Notes under the pieces: model-generated
What the model saw: only the letters and a program-made list of their open reading frames with translations
Database searches by the model: none
What the model was told of the DNA's origin: nothing
Shown: piece by piece, positions 25,916 to 34,099 of the stretch
Layout: each line of letters opens with the position of its first letter
How positions within the stretch are numbered: the stretch's first letter is position 1
Program-made: the position numbers and the translations under genes
Assembly: GCF_001884045.1 (NCBI RefSeq)
Contig: NZ_MACF01000071.1
Span: forward strand, 1-64,000
Source of the DNA: Bacillus mobilis
GTDB taxonomy: Bacteria > Bacillota > Bacilli > Bacillales > Bacillaceae_G
Length of the DNA: 64,000 bases
Direction: 5' to 3'

Positions 25916-26057
25916 ATACAAACCTCTTTTTGAAATATATTCCACAATCAATTTTATCACAAATGAAAACCATACTTCCCTCTTGAATAATCTTTATTTT
26001 CAGATTACATTATATAATAACAACACATTCTAGTTTCAGAAGAAATGGAGTGAAAGC

Positions 26058-26588
26058 ATGTTTCCTATACTAAAAACCGACCGACTCATTTTACGAGAAC
26101 TTACCGAAGAAGATGCACCGGGTATACTACAATGCTTTTCTAATACTGACGTACTGCGCTATTATGGCCAAAAACCATTACAAGACGTTGATCAAGTGAA
26201 ACAAGTCATTCATAACTTTAAGCTCAGTTACAATGCAAGAAGTGGTATAAAATGGGGAATCGAATTAAAAGACAAGAAAGAACTCATTGGAACAATCGGA
26301 TTTCACGATTGGTCTTCTGAGCATAAACGAGCCAATATAAGCTATGCTTTTCTCCCTGAACACTGGGGAAATGGATATGCGACTGAAGCGGTTTCTGACG
26401 TTATATCATACGGTTTCCACACACTTCATTTAAAACGGATCGGGGCGATTGTCTTTCTTGAAAATGAAGCTTCCAATAAAGTACTATTAAAATTAGGCTT
26501 TGAAAAAGAAGGCGTTTTAAAAAATTATATGTATCAAGATGATATCCCATTTGATACGAATTTTTATTCTTTATTAAAATCGGTTTAA
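26058..26588 (+). CDS. GNAT acetyltransferase, RimJ/RimL-like
   Basis: This 176-residue protein begins LKTDRLILRELTEEDA, typical of RimJ/RimL-type N-acetyltransferases. The acetyl-CoA site HWGNGYATEAVSDVISYGF and a late NEASNKVLLKLGFEKEG are present. Members acetylate ribosomal protein N termini, antibiotics or small amines; the substrate here is open. GGAGTG precedes the ATG. Confidence 0.85.
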   Translation: MFPILKTDRLILRELTEEDAPGILQCFSNTDVLRYYGQKPLQDVDQVKQVIHNFKLSYNARSGIKWGIELKDKKELIGTIGFHDWSSEHKRANISYAFLPEHWGNGYATEAVSDVISYGFHTLHLKRIGAIVFLENEASNKVLLKLGFEKEGVLKNYMYQDDIPFDTNFYSLLKSV

Positions 26589-26602
26589 TAGAATGTATGC
26601 GT

Positions 26603-26636
26603 AAAAAACCTTACTTAAAAAAAAGTAAGGTTTTTT
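26603..26636. terminator. bidirectional terminator
   Basis: AAAAAACCTTACTT and its exact complement are shared by the converging GNAT and OppA-like genes. Confidence 0.92.
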
Positions 26637-26640
26637 GTAT

Positions 26641-28269
26641 TTATTCATTTGCGATATAAGCATTCTTATACGTATAAACACCACCAAATTGATGCTTCTC
26701 AATTCCTTTTACATAATCCTTTTGTACGTAAGCTGATCCCATTTGATAAAGTGGTGCGATTGCAGCATCCTCTAATAAAGTACGCTCGGCCTCTTGCAAT
26801 GCTTCCCATCTTTTCTTTTGATCTAGTACTAGATCGCTTTTCGCTTTCTTTATTAATTCATCGTAGTGTCGATTAGAATAATTCATTTTGTTATTCTGAT
26901 TATCCGTCGTAAAGAGTTCTAAATAACTAATTGGGTCTTTATAATCTGGTCCCCAATTTGCCATAGATATATCGTAATCTCCTGTTTGTTCTAACTGTAA
27001 TTTTTGCTTAAATGGCTGTTGTTTAATTTGTATCGTTAATCCTTGCAAATGCTTTTCTAAATCACCTTTTATATATTCTGCCATACGTTTTGCATTATCT
27101 TGTTCAAATGTTAAAAACTCGAGATTTACTTGTTCTACTCCAAGCTCTTTTTTCGCTTCTTCCCAAATCTTTTTTGCATTTTGCAAATCATATGGAGAAA
27201 GATCTCCATTTTCTTTTCTAAAATCTTTACCAGTCTCTTCATTTACATGACCAACTGGTACAAGTCCACTTGCAGGTTTTGCTCCGTTATTAATAAAATG
27301 AGCAACGAAATCTTCTTTATTTAACGCGAATGAAATAGCCTGACGCACTTTCTTATTTGCTAACGCACTATTTTTTTCATTAAAACGTAGCATAGCAATT
27401 GCAGGTTCGCTCGACATATGTAACTCCTTATTCCCTTTATACTTGTCTACAAATTGAGAATTAATAGGTACCCGGTCCAAATTACCAGCTTCGTACAAAT
27501 TAACAGCGGTCATTGTATCCTTTACAATTTGAAAGTTTATTTCGTCTAATTTCACTTTCTTTTCATCCCAATATGTAGCATTCTTCTTTAATTGAAACTC
27601 TTGTTCATGCTTCCATTTCTCTAATACAAACGGCCCGTTATATATGAGATTACTAGATTCCAATGCATAATTCTTTCCTTGTTCTTTCAAAAATAATTCA
27701 TGCTGTGGTAAGTAAATAGGTAATGCCAACAGCTGTAAAAAGTAAGGAATTGGCTGTTCTAGTTCTACTTCTAACTTATAATCATTTATAACTTTAACCC
27801 CAAGTGCATCAAGGGGCATTGTTCCCTTATTTATCTCTTTCGCATTTTTCACGTAAAAGAGCATGTACGCATATTGAGACGCTGTTTCACGGTTAATTGC
27901 ACGTTTCCATGCAAACATAAAATCATTTGCTGTCACACTGTCCCCATTTGACCATTTTGCATCTTTACGCAAATCAAATGTATATTTTTTACCATCTTCA
28001 CTTCTTTTAAACGATTTTGCTACTGCTGGAATCGGCTGATCTTGATCATCTAATACATACAACCCTTCAAATATGTTCTGCATAACGTGCGCTGACGTAC
28101 CATCCATCGTTTTCGCAGTATCAAGAGAAGGAATTTCTTCTGATACTGTTACATTTAATACTTGTTTTTTTGCCTCTGTATCACTTTTATTCGCTTTATT
28201 ATTACAAGCTGCTAATAATAAAGTTGTAACAAGTGCCATTACCATTAAATGGCTCTTTTTTCGCTTCAT
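26641..28269 (-). CDS. oligopeptide ABC transporter substrate-binding lipoprotein
   Basis: This 542-residue lipoprotein has lipobox LLAAC (Cys22) and the OppA/SBP_bac_5 fold: SEEIPSLDTAKTMDGTSAHVMQNIFEGL near the start, the family stretch YTFDLRKDAKWSNGDSVTANDF, and a C-terminal lobe with NWGPDYKDP. It captures peptides for import. No permease or ATPase genes lie nearby, so it must work with a transporter encoded elsewhere, as several orphan OppA proteins do in this group. Confidence 0.9.
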   Translation of the reverse strand: MKRKKSHLMVMALVTTLLLAACNNKANKSDTEAKKQVLNVTVSEEIPSLDTAKTMDGTSAHVMQNIFEGLYVLDDQDQPIPAVAKSFKRSEDGKKYTFDLRKDAKWSNGDSVTANDFMFAWKRAINRETASQYAYMLFYVKNAKEINKGTMPLDALGVKVINDYKLEVELEQPIPYFLQLLALPIYLPQHELFLKEQGKNYALESSNLIYNGPFVLEKWKHEQEFQLKKNATYWDEKKVKLDEINFQIVKDTMTAVNLYEAGNLDRVPINSQFVDKYKGNKELHMSSEPAIAMLRFNEKNSALANKKVRQAISFALNKEDFVAHFINNGAKPASGLVPVGHVNEETGKDFRKENGDLSPYDLQNAKKIWEEAKKELGVEQVNLEFLTFEQDNAKRMAEYIKGDLEKHLQGLTIQIKQQPFKQKLQLEQTGDYDISMANWGPDYKDPISYLELFTTDNQNNKMNYSNRHYDELIKKAKSDLVLDQKKRWEALQEAERTLLEDAAIAPLYQMGSAYVQKDYVKGIEKHQFGGVYTYKNAYIANE

Positions 28270-28370
28270 GAGTTGTTCTCCTTAAGTATAAAATATTATA
28301 AAGCGTTTTATATTATAGCAGAAATATGAATAGAAAGATGCGACATTCTTTTGAATATTTATTCGTTCAA

Positions 28371-28387
28371 GAAAAAAGCTATCCTTT
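28371..28387. terminator. left half of a terminator split by the IS
   Basis: GAAAAAAGCTATCCTTT here is the near-perfect complement of AAAGGATTGCTTTTTC at 29673-29688, on the far side of the insertion. Removing the element restores one intrinsic hairpin. Confidence 0.7.
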
Positions 28388-28390
28388 AAA

Positions 28391-29669
28391 TGAAGTGAAC
28401 CCTGAAAGCGGGACACCAATTAAAACACCTAAACTACTTGTTCCCTAAATTCTTTAGGGGATAGGTGGTTTAATTTTTCTTGAATTCGCACACAATTGTA
28501 GTAATGAATGTATTCTAGCACAATCTTTCGCACAGTTGCGTTGGATACTTTTGTTATCTTTTGTGAATAGAAAGCTTCACTTTTTAAATGACCAAAGAAG
28601 CTTTCCATGACGGCATTATCATGGCAATTTCCTCTCCGGGACATGCTGGTGATAATGCCGTTTTCTTTGGCATACGCTTGAAATTCTTTTGCTGTATAAA
28701 TATTTCCTTGATCCGAGTAAAGAAGGACATCTTTTACTTTTCACCCTCTCATTGCTTGTTTCAATGTTTTCATCGCTAATGTCAGTGTTTGTGATTCGCT
28801 GATGACACAACTAATAATTTCACGATTAAAGGCATCCATGATCGTTAATAAATACAAGGTACGCTCTCCAAATAAGAGATACGTCACATCCGTAAACCAC
28901 TTTTCATTTGGTTTGGATGCATCGAATTGGCGCTCCAATCGATGAGGGGCTACCCTTGGTTCCGCACCATTGATATATTTCTTTTTCTTTCGACGTACTT
29001 TTGAAAGAATGTGATTTTGTCTCATGATTCGTAATACTTTTTATGATTGACACACAGTCCCATTTTTCGAAGAGTAGCGGTCACTCTTCGATATCCATAC
29101 CGGAATTTACGCCTAAGATAGACGTCCTTTACTTTTTCTTCTATAGCATCTTTCAGATCTTCCGTTCGTTGTAACTAACGATAAAATGTAGAACGGGGGA
29201 ATTCTAATACGTTACACAATTCTTTTACCGTTATTTTTGTTTTTACATTTCTCCATAAAGTAACTACAGTTTCTGGTTTCAGCCCCTTTCGATTTCCAGA
29301 TACTTTCCCCATACAAGTAATTTTGTTTTTAGATGTTTATTTTCTAAACGTAGCTGTTCCAATTCACTGAGCCCTTTTGGTCCTTTTCCATAAGAATATT
29401 GTTTTCCTACAGGTTGTTGAAAACGATACGTTTGATCTGTACGATACCATTTCATCCATGTCTTAATTTAGGAAACATTTTTAATTCCGAGTTTCTCCAT
29501 AATTGCACGATTTGAATAACCGTCTTTCTTCATTTCAATGACTTTCTACTTTGTTTCTTCTGGGTAATGAACTCTTGTCTTCAAACGAAAAACACCTCCT
29601 GAATTTGCATACTTAGTATGCGAATTCAGGAGGTGTTTTTTTCATGTACCACTATTCAGGTTCACTTCA
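28391..29669 (-). mobile_element. decayed IS3-family insertion sequence
   Basis: The element is about 1.28 kb with ends TGAAGTGAACC (28391) and GGTTCACTTCA (29659-29669), an 11-bp perfect terminal repeat that continues imperfectly. It begins TG and ends CA as in IS3-family elements. AAA on both sides may be the target duplication. A long hairpin (29592-29636) lies inside the transposase-start end. Its transposase is broken in several places, so it can move only if helped by another copy. Confidence 0.85.
28429..29584 (-). pseudogene. IS3-family transposase, OrfA and OrfB, inactivated
   Basis: OrfA starts with a TTG at 29584 (LKTRVHYPEETK) and has stops at 29546-29548 and 29468-29470. OrfB shows an rve integrase core: WFTDVTYL, then LLYSDQG and RRGNCHDNAVMESFFGHLKSE, the DDE triad region. 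OrfB carries a TAG at 29175-29177 where Trp is expected, a one-base deletion near 29031-29043 and a TGA at 28741-28743 probably from CGA. At least five lesions make it a clear pseudogene. Confidence 0.88.
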
Positions 29670-30011
29670 AAAAAAGGATTGCTTTTTCTAAAGTATTTGG
29701 AAACTTTTTTGATTTTATCCAAAGAAAAAGATATAAAATAATAGGATGGATTCACGGACGTCTATTACAACAAGCGCGGAGTAATATATCCTAGTTTAAA
29801 CGATGCGCTTGGTTTCATCACTAACAATATCTATCTCTTTAAGTTTATAGAGCTCAATAGCCATATTAATCTTTAGTTAACTTAAAAATATAAATCACAT
29901 CAATTTCGTAGTTTAATTATGGGTAGCAGATATTAAATTTCATCATTTAGGTTCATATCCTCTTCTAATACTGTTGTAGTTTCCTATTTAGCGACACAAT
30001 ATCCAAATTTT
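29670..30011. other. gap with gene remnants next to the IS
   Basis: Besides the right half of the split terminator (29673-29688), this stretch holds a short minus-strand frame, ATG at 29864 to TAA at 29796, encoding 22 residues (MAIELYKLKEIDIVSDETKR...). It reads like the start of a real protein, but no good ribosome site is seen and the following sequence is full of stops. I take it as the debris of a gene whose terminator was split by the IS. Confidence 0.4.
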
Positions 30012-30058
30012 TTTAACAGATAAAGACTATTAAGAGATAATAGTCTTTATCTGTTAAA
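30012..30058. terminator. long hairpin at the end of the peptide-system operon
   Basis: A perfect 20-bp stem TTTAACAGATAAAGACTATT with a 7-base loop. It lies 18 bp past the last stop codon of the operon. There is no classic T-run after it on the minus strand, so it may be a terminator of low efficiency or a 3'-end stabiliser. Confidence 0.65.
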
Positions 30059-30075
30059 TTAACTCTAAGATTTTA

Positions 30076-30801
30076 TTAATTATTTGACTTATTTCTCTGT
30101 ATCCACTGTATTGTTTTTTCTACGTCTATTTCTGAAGAAGGATTATTTCCATATCGGATGGATTCATAAATAGGAATGATATCATTGGTTCTAGAAATTC
30201 TATTTAACCATTGCTGTATGGACTCGTGAGAACGCCGTTTTTCATGTAATTGCAAGGTTTTTTCCCATTCAATCAATTTTATTCGCACCGGATCAGTAGG
30301 AAGTTGATATAATGGCTTATTAATAATCCCTCCTTTTTTTTCTGTATTAATTTTTTGGTTACTTATATTATATGTTTTGGGCTGTTTCTTTTTTGGGCGG
30401 ATTTTTTGTCTAAAATATTTATAAATAAAATAAACGATCATTAGAATACAAATGAGATAAAAAACTACAGTAATCCATGTATTGCTAAATAGTGAAATTA
30501 TAGAATTTAAGAAGTTTTTTTCTTCTGCTATTTTTATTTTTCGATTGATGTGCTTCTTTTGCTCAGTATCAATATGTTTGACATCCTCCATAGGTGTTTC
30601 AGGAAGGCCAGTTTCTTCAAATTCCCTTATCGTCTCTTTATACTCTTTCTCGGGTAATTTCTTAAAATAATGTTCTTTAATCACTTTTTGCATGTGTACA
30701 ACACTAGTGGACATAGTAATCGCACTCATAGAGAAAAAAATAATTATCAAAAATCTTGCACACCACAAGCCAATCTGTATATGCCTTTTACTATTGAACA
30801 T
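30076..30801 (-). CDS. membrane protein with DUF4129-like C-terminal domain
   Basis: This 241-residue protein has TM helices at about 10-30 and 108-128 separated by a charged segment, then a cytoplasmic tail. The tail resembles the DUF4129 domain usually found at the end of transglutaminase-like proteins in MoxR/DUF58 clusters (PVRIKLIEWEKTLQ...HESIQQWLNRI...YESIRYGN). A transglutaminase domain is absent. It is the last gene of a seven-gene minus-strand operon, 15 bp after the DUF58 gene. Its role in that trio is unknown. Confidence 0.65.
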   Translation of the reverse strand: MFNSKRHIQIGLWCARFLIIIFFSMSAITMSTSVVHMQKVIKEHYFKKLPEKEYKETIREFEETGLPETPMEDVKHIDTEQKKHINRKIKIAEEKNFLNSIISLFSNTWITVVFYLICILMIVYFIYKYFRQKIRPKKKQPKTYNISNQKINTEKKGGIINKPLYQLPTDPVRIKLIEWEKTLQLHEKRRSHESIQQWLNRISRTNDIIPIYESIRYGNNPSSEIDVEKTIQWIQRNKSNN

Positions 30802-30816
30802 GACATAAATCCCTTC

Positions 30817-31926
30817 TTATTCTTTTATCACAACCCATTTTTCACTTCGATTATTTGCTTTCGGAGACGTACCGATAATTAAGGGAATAGCATCTAATTG
30901 CTTACGACGAAAACCTGACGTGAAAAAATAAGAAGAAGATACAGGAGTATCCTGTTCTTTAATGGAGGCAAGTACTTTTAGCGTGTTTTGCAACTGCTTT
31001 CTGCTATTTCCTAATTTAATGTGTAGCAATCCATTGTGATTTACGGAATTTATCCATAATTCATAAGAACAATCTTGTAATAAAAGTTGCTTACACATAC
31101 CAGCTGTTATTTCTATTAGTTCCTCTGTATCTTTTCTTATTGACACTCCGTTCTTATTTATTAAATTTAAATAGAGTGCATATTTATCAGATTGTGTTCG
31201 TTCGTATTTCTTTGCAGTTATTATTCCTGTTTTTGCCGTTGCACTCCAATGTATAGAGCGGAAATCTTCATTTTCATAATTTTTTATCCCTATTACATTC
31301 GTTTCATCGTACAATGGTGAAGATAGAGATTTTCGAAATCCACGCGACCACTCTTTTAATTCTGGTACTTGGATATTAGGTACAGCAGGAAAAATCAAAT
31401 AAACAGGTGTATCAATTTGACTATACGTTAGATGGCTCATAATGAGACCAAATGGATCAGAAATTACTATTTCAACTTCTTCCCATTTCCCGATTCCCCT
31501 TTTCAAGGCTATGGCCTGAATGTCAAATGTTCTTATCTCCTCTCCCTTCATATTGAATTTCATATAGTAATTTGAACCTGTACTTTGATTTTTGTTTAGT
31601 GCGTCATGTTTCCAACTTAGTCTATTATCGCATTTAAATCGAAATACTATATTAAATATAGGTAGTATAGTATTATTTGAAATTTTAATTGAACAAATAT
31701 TTTTTTCTCCTATAAAAGTATTTGGACTACCTTGAATATACTCCCAATGCACATGAGATATTTTACGTACATAAACATGGACAAAAAGTATTAAAAAAAT
31801 ATATAAGAATACAATTGATAAAATCAATAGATTGCTTGAAAATATACATAACACTAGGGCAGCTACTGATACAACTCCTATCATAAGTGGCTCAGCTAAT
31901 GGAGTGTAAATAAGTGTCCGTTTCAT
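30817..31926 (-). CDS. DUF58-domain membrane protein
   Basis: This 369-residue protein has two N-terminal TM helices (about 15-55), then a beta-rich region. The DUF58 signature is YENEDFRSIHWSATAKTGIITAKKYERTQSDKYALYLNL near residues 220-260. The family (including MxaS of methanol dehydrogenase clusters) is VWA-related and is nearly always encoded next to a MoxR ATPase, as here: its ATG overlaps the MoxR stop by 4 bp. It is thought to be the ATPase's membrane target in complex assembly. Confidence 0.85.
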   Translation of the reverse strand: MKRTLIYTPLAEPLMIGVVSVAALVLCIFSSNLLILSIVFLYIFLILFVHVYVRKISHVHWEYIQGSPNTFIGEKNICSIKISNNTILPIFNIVFRFKCDNRLSWKHDALNKNQSTGSNYYMKFNMKGEEIRTFDIQAIALKRGIGKWEEVEIVISDPFGLIMSHLTYSQIDTPVYLIFPAVPNIQVPELKEWSRGFRKSLSSPLYDETNVIGIKNYENEDFRSIHWSATAKTGIITAKKYERTQSDKYALYLNLINKNGVSIRKDTEELIEITAGMCKQLLLQDCSYELWINSVNHNGLLHIKLGNSRKQLQNTLKVLASIKEQDTPVSSSYFFTSGFRRKQLDAIPLIIGTSPKANNRSEKWVVIKE

Positions 31927-32855
31927 TGCGTATTCTCCACCGGAACATGAAGGCGATTGAGAATTTCATTTATTAGTTCCTCTTTTGTAGTTTTCATTTC
32001 ACCTTCAATAGTTAAAGTTAATCGATGAGCACATACCGATTTTGCAAGTGCTTGTAAATCATCAGGAGTACAAAAATCTCTTTCTTTTAATAATGCACGA
32101 GCCTGAACAGCCCTCATAAATGCTAGGGTACCCCGTGGGCTGACACCAATTTCGATGAGTTCGTGTTTACGTGTCGCCTCAATAATTTCAAGAAGATACT
32201 CTTGAACGTCATTCCCCATTAAAACTTCTCTTGCTTGTTGCTGTAAAGCTAAAATTTCTTCGCTTGAAATGACAGAATGTAGATTTTCTAAAGGATCATT
32301 TCTTTGGAATCGCTGCATCATCTCTTTCTCAGCCTCTCTAGTAGGATACCCTTGACGTATAGTTAATAAAAAACGATCTAATTGGGCATCTGGTAAAGGG
32401 AATGTCCCTGCTGATTCAAGTGGATTTTGCGTTGCAATAACTAAAAAAGGTTCAGGTAAAGTGTGTGTGCTTTTTGCTATAGTAACTGTACGTTCTTCCA
32501 TAACTTCCAATAACGAAGATTGAGTTCTAGGTACAGCACGATTTATTTCATCTACCAATACTATATTTGTAAATATAGGCCCTAATCTCGTTTTAAATTC
32601 TGATTCTTTGACATCAAAAAATTCTAACCCAATCACATCACCTGGTAAGGTATCGGCAGTAAATTGAATTCTTTGAAATTCGGCATCAATACTTTTAGCT
32701 AAACTTTTAGCTAAAGATGTTTTCCCAGTTCCAGGAACGTCTTCTAATAAAATATGTCCCTTTGCTATAAGGGCAATGGCTGCTAATTCAATCGACTCGT
32801 TTTTACCTACAATTACCCTTGAAATATTGTTGACTATTTTTTGTAATGTACTCAT
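31923..32855 (-). CDS. MoxR-family AAA+ ATPase
   Basis: This 310-residue ATPase shows Walker A EDVPGTGKTSLAKSLA (about 39-54), Walker B IVLVDEINRAVPRTQ (about 98-112), sensor 1 VIATQNP and the arginine-containing LDRFLL. MoxR proteins act as chaperones in metal or cofactor insertion and assembly of exported complexes. AGGTGGG lies before the ATG. It is embedded in the operon of the Cys-rich peptide system rather than in its usual housekeeping context. Confidence 0.92.
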   Translation of the reverse strand: MSTLQKIVNNISRVIVGKNESIELAAIALIAKGHILLEDVPGTGKTSLAKSLAKSIDAEFQRIQFTADTLPGDVIGLEFFDVKESEFKTRLGPIFTNIVLVDEINRAVPRTQSSLLEVMEERTVTIAKSTHTLPEPFLVIATQNPLESAGTFPLPDAQLDRFLLTIRQGYPTREAEKEMMQRFQRNDPLENLHSVISSEEILALQQQAREVLMGNDVQEYLLEIIEATRKHELIEIGVSPRGTLAFMRAVQARALLKERDFCTPDDLQALAKSVCAHRLTLTIEGEMKTTKEELINEILNRLHVPVENTQ

Positions 32856-32873
32856 AAAATGCCCACCTATCTA

Positions 32874-33407
32874 TCATCCTATTTTTTGTTTTGCTAAATC
32901 TTCCCAAGTCTGTAATTGTAGAGTATCGGTTATGTACCCACGACTGTTAACTATAATTGCTTGCGGAGCGGACCTTATGTTATATAACTGAAAAATATCA
33001 GGAGATACCGAGAAAGATAAGTTATGGTTTTTGAATTTTGAAATGTAACTATCATCTAAGTCTTTATTACTAATAAAGAAAATTTTGACATATTCAAAGT
33101 TGTAGGTAGAACTAATTGAATCGACAAATCTTTTGCAAGTTGGACATCCTGATGAAATAAAAATTAGTAGTGTATTACTATTGGAATTTGGCCCAACTCT
33201 TAATTCTTGCTTAAATTGGTCTTTTAACTTAAATGGTGGTGCAGCCTGTCCAATCTGTAGTTCCTTTCTAAATTTCACATAAGATGAAGTGGCAATTACC
33301 CCAGCGAAAAATTTAATTTGATTGGTAAATTTAAACAATAACACCCCTTGAAATACTACTAAAATTGATAAAAGTATTAACGCCATTAAGGTTATTGAAT
33401 TATTCAT
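32874..33407 (-). CDS. membrane-anchored thioredoxin-like protein (MauD-type)
   Basis: This 177-residue protein has one N-terminal TM helix (about 7-25) and an external thioredoxin/peroxiredoxin-like domain. The CxxC is SSGCPTCKRF (Cys88, Cys91), preceded by AAPPFKLKDQF and followed by the cis-Pro loop SAPQAIIV. It should make, break or shuffle disulfides outside the membrane. It lies in the same operon as MauE-like and ABC exporter genes. GGGGGG precedes the ATG. A second such protein lies at 36262 on the other arm. Confidence 0.85.
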   Translation of the reverse strand: MNNSITLMALILLSILVVFQGVLLFKFTNQIKFFAGVIATSSYVKFRKELQIGQAAPPFKLKDQFKQELRVGPNSNSNTLLIFISSGCPTCKRFVDSISSTYNFEYVKIFFISNKDLDDSYISKFKNHNLSFSVSPDIFQLYNIRSAPQAIIVNSRGYITDTLQLQTWEDLAKQKIG

Positions 33408-33418
33408 CGTATCCCCCC

Positions 33419-33550
33419 TTATTTATCATTAGTTGACTCAATTACCTCTATAAAGTCGTTTAAGCTTTTAATAATGTAAAGCATAAATCCAGCTTCAGCT
33501 ATAACAACAATCCATAAAATAATAAAACCCACAATTAAAAATGTATCCAT
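33419..33550 (-). CDS. 43-residue membrane protein of the peptide system
   Basis: ATG at 33550 follows AAAGGGGG at good spacing, and the stop lies just before the ribosome site of the thioredoxin gene. One strong TM helix (about residues 4-28) is followed by a short acidic tail (FIEVIESTNDK). It starts 3 bp after the MauE-like stop, so it is clearly co-translated with the operon. It could be an immunity peptide, an adaptor or an assembly factor; nothing in it decides this. Confidence 0.7.
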   Translation of the reverse strand: MDTFLIVGFIILWIVVIAEAGFMLYIIKSLNDFIEVIESTNDK

Positions 33551-33553
33551 ATA

Positions 33554-34099
33554 TTATTCCCCCTTTGTTATTATGTTTCTAATATTGAGTTTGAAACTAT
33601 ATATGATTTTTATAGTTAAATATATAATGATTGTCAAAATTAAATAGGAATGAAGAAATAGAAATTGGTTATTAAAAGAGAAACTAAATACTTTATAATC
33701 AAAATTCAACCAAAGTATAAAAATACTAATTATCATTATTACATTTCGGAATACCAACTTCTTTGATATTTTCCCATTTCCAACAACTCCCCCACAACCA
33801 CAATCGATATTTGTCCTACCCCTAAATAGATTAATTGTTATCGCTATTGTATACATTAGCAGCAACAAGATTGCGAATATTAGGTTAATTTTAAGTAGCA
33901 ATCCAATCAATAAACAGAGTCCAATTACCAATTCTACTACGCTATCAAACCATGCAAATAATCTATTTGTGGATTCAGGTACTATATTATAGGAATATAC
34001 AATAGCGTAGTGTTGTTCGAATCTTAGTAATTTATATAAACTAGATGTAATGAAAATATATCCAAAAATAAAGCAAGTTATATTAATAATTAGGTTCAT
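33554..34099 (-). CDS. MauE/DoxX-like redox membrane protein
   Basis: This 181-residue protein has about five TM helices. The motif NIDCGCGG (Cys100, Cys102) follows the third or fourth helix, as in MauE-like proteins. MauE works with the thioredoxin-like MauD in forming the many disulfides of the methylamine dehydrogenase small subunit. By that analogy this protein may pass electrons between membrane and external thioredoxins. AAAGGAG precedes its ATG, which lies inside the end of the ABC gene (17-bp overlap). Confidence 0.82.
   Translation of the reverse strand: MNLIINITCFIFGYIFITSSLYKLLRFEQHYAIVYSYNIVPESTNRLFAWFDSVVELVIGLCLLIGLLLKINLIFAILLLLMYTIAITINLFRGRTNIDCGCGGVVGNGKISKKLVFRNVIMIISIFILWLNFDYKVFSFSFNNQFLFLHSYLILTIIIYLTIKIIYSFKLNIRNIITKGE

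Noticed and set aside
26641-28269. OppA-like lipoprotein as part of the peptide-export system
   Set aside because: It is an import-type binding protein, has its own terminator and is separated by the IS; nothing links it to the locus at 30-37 kb.
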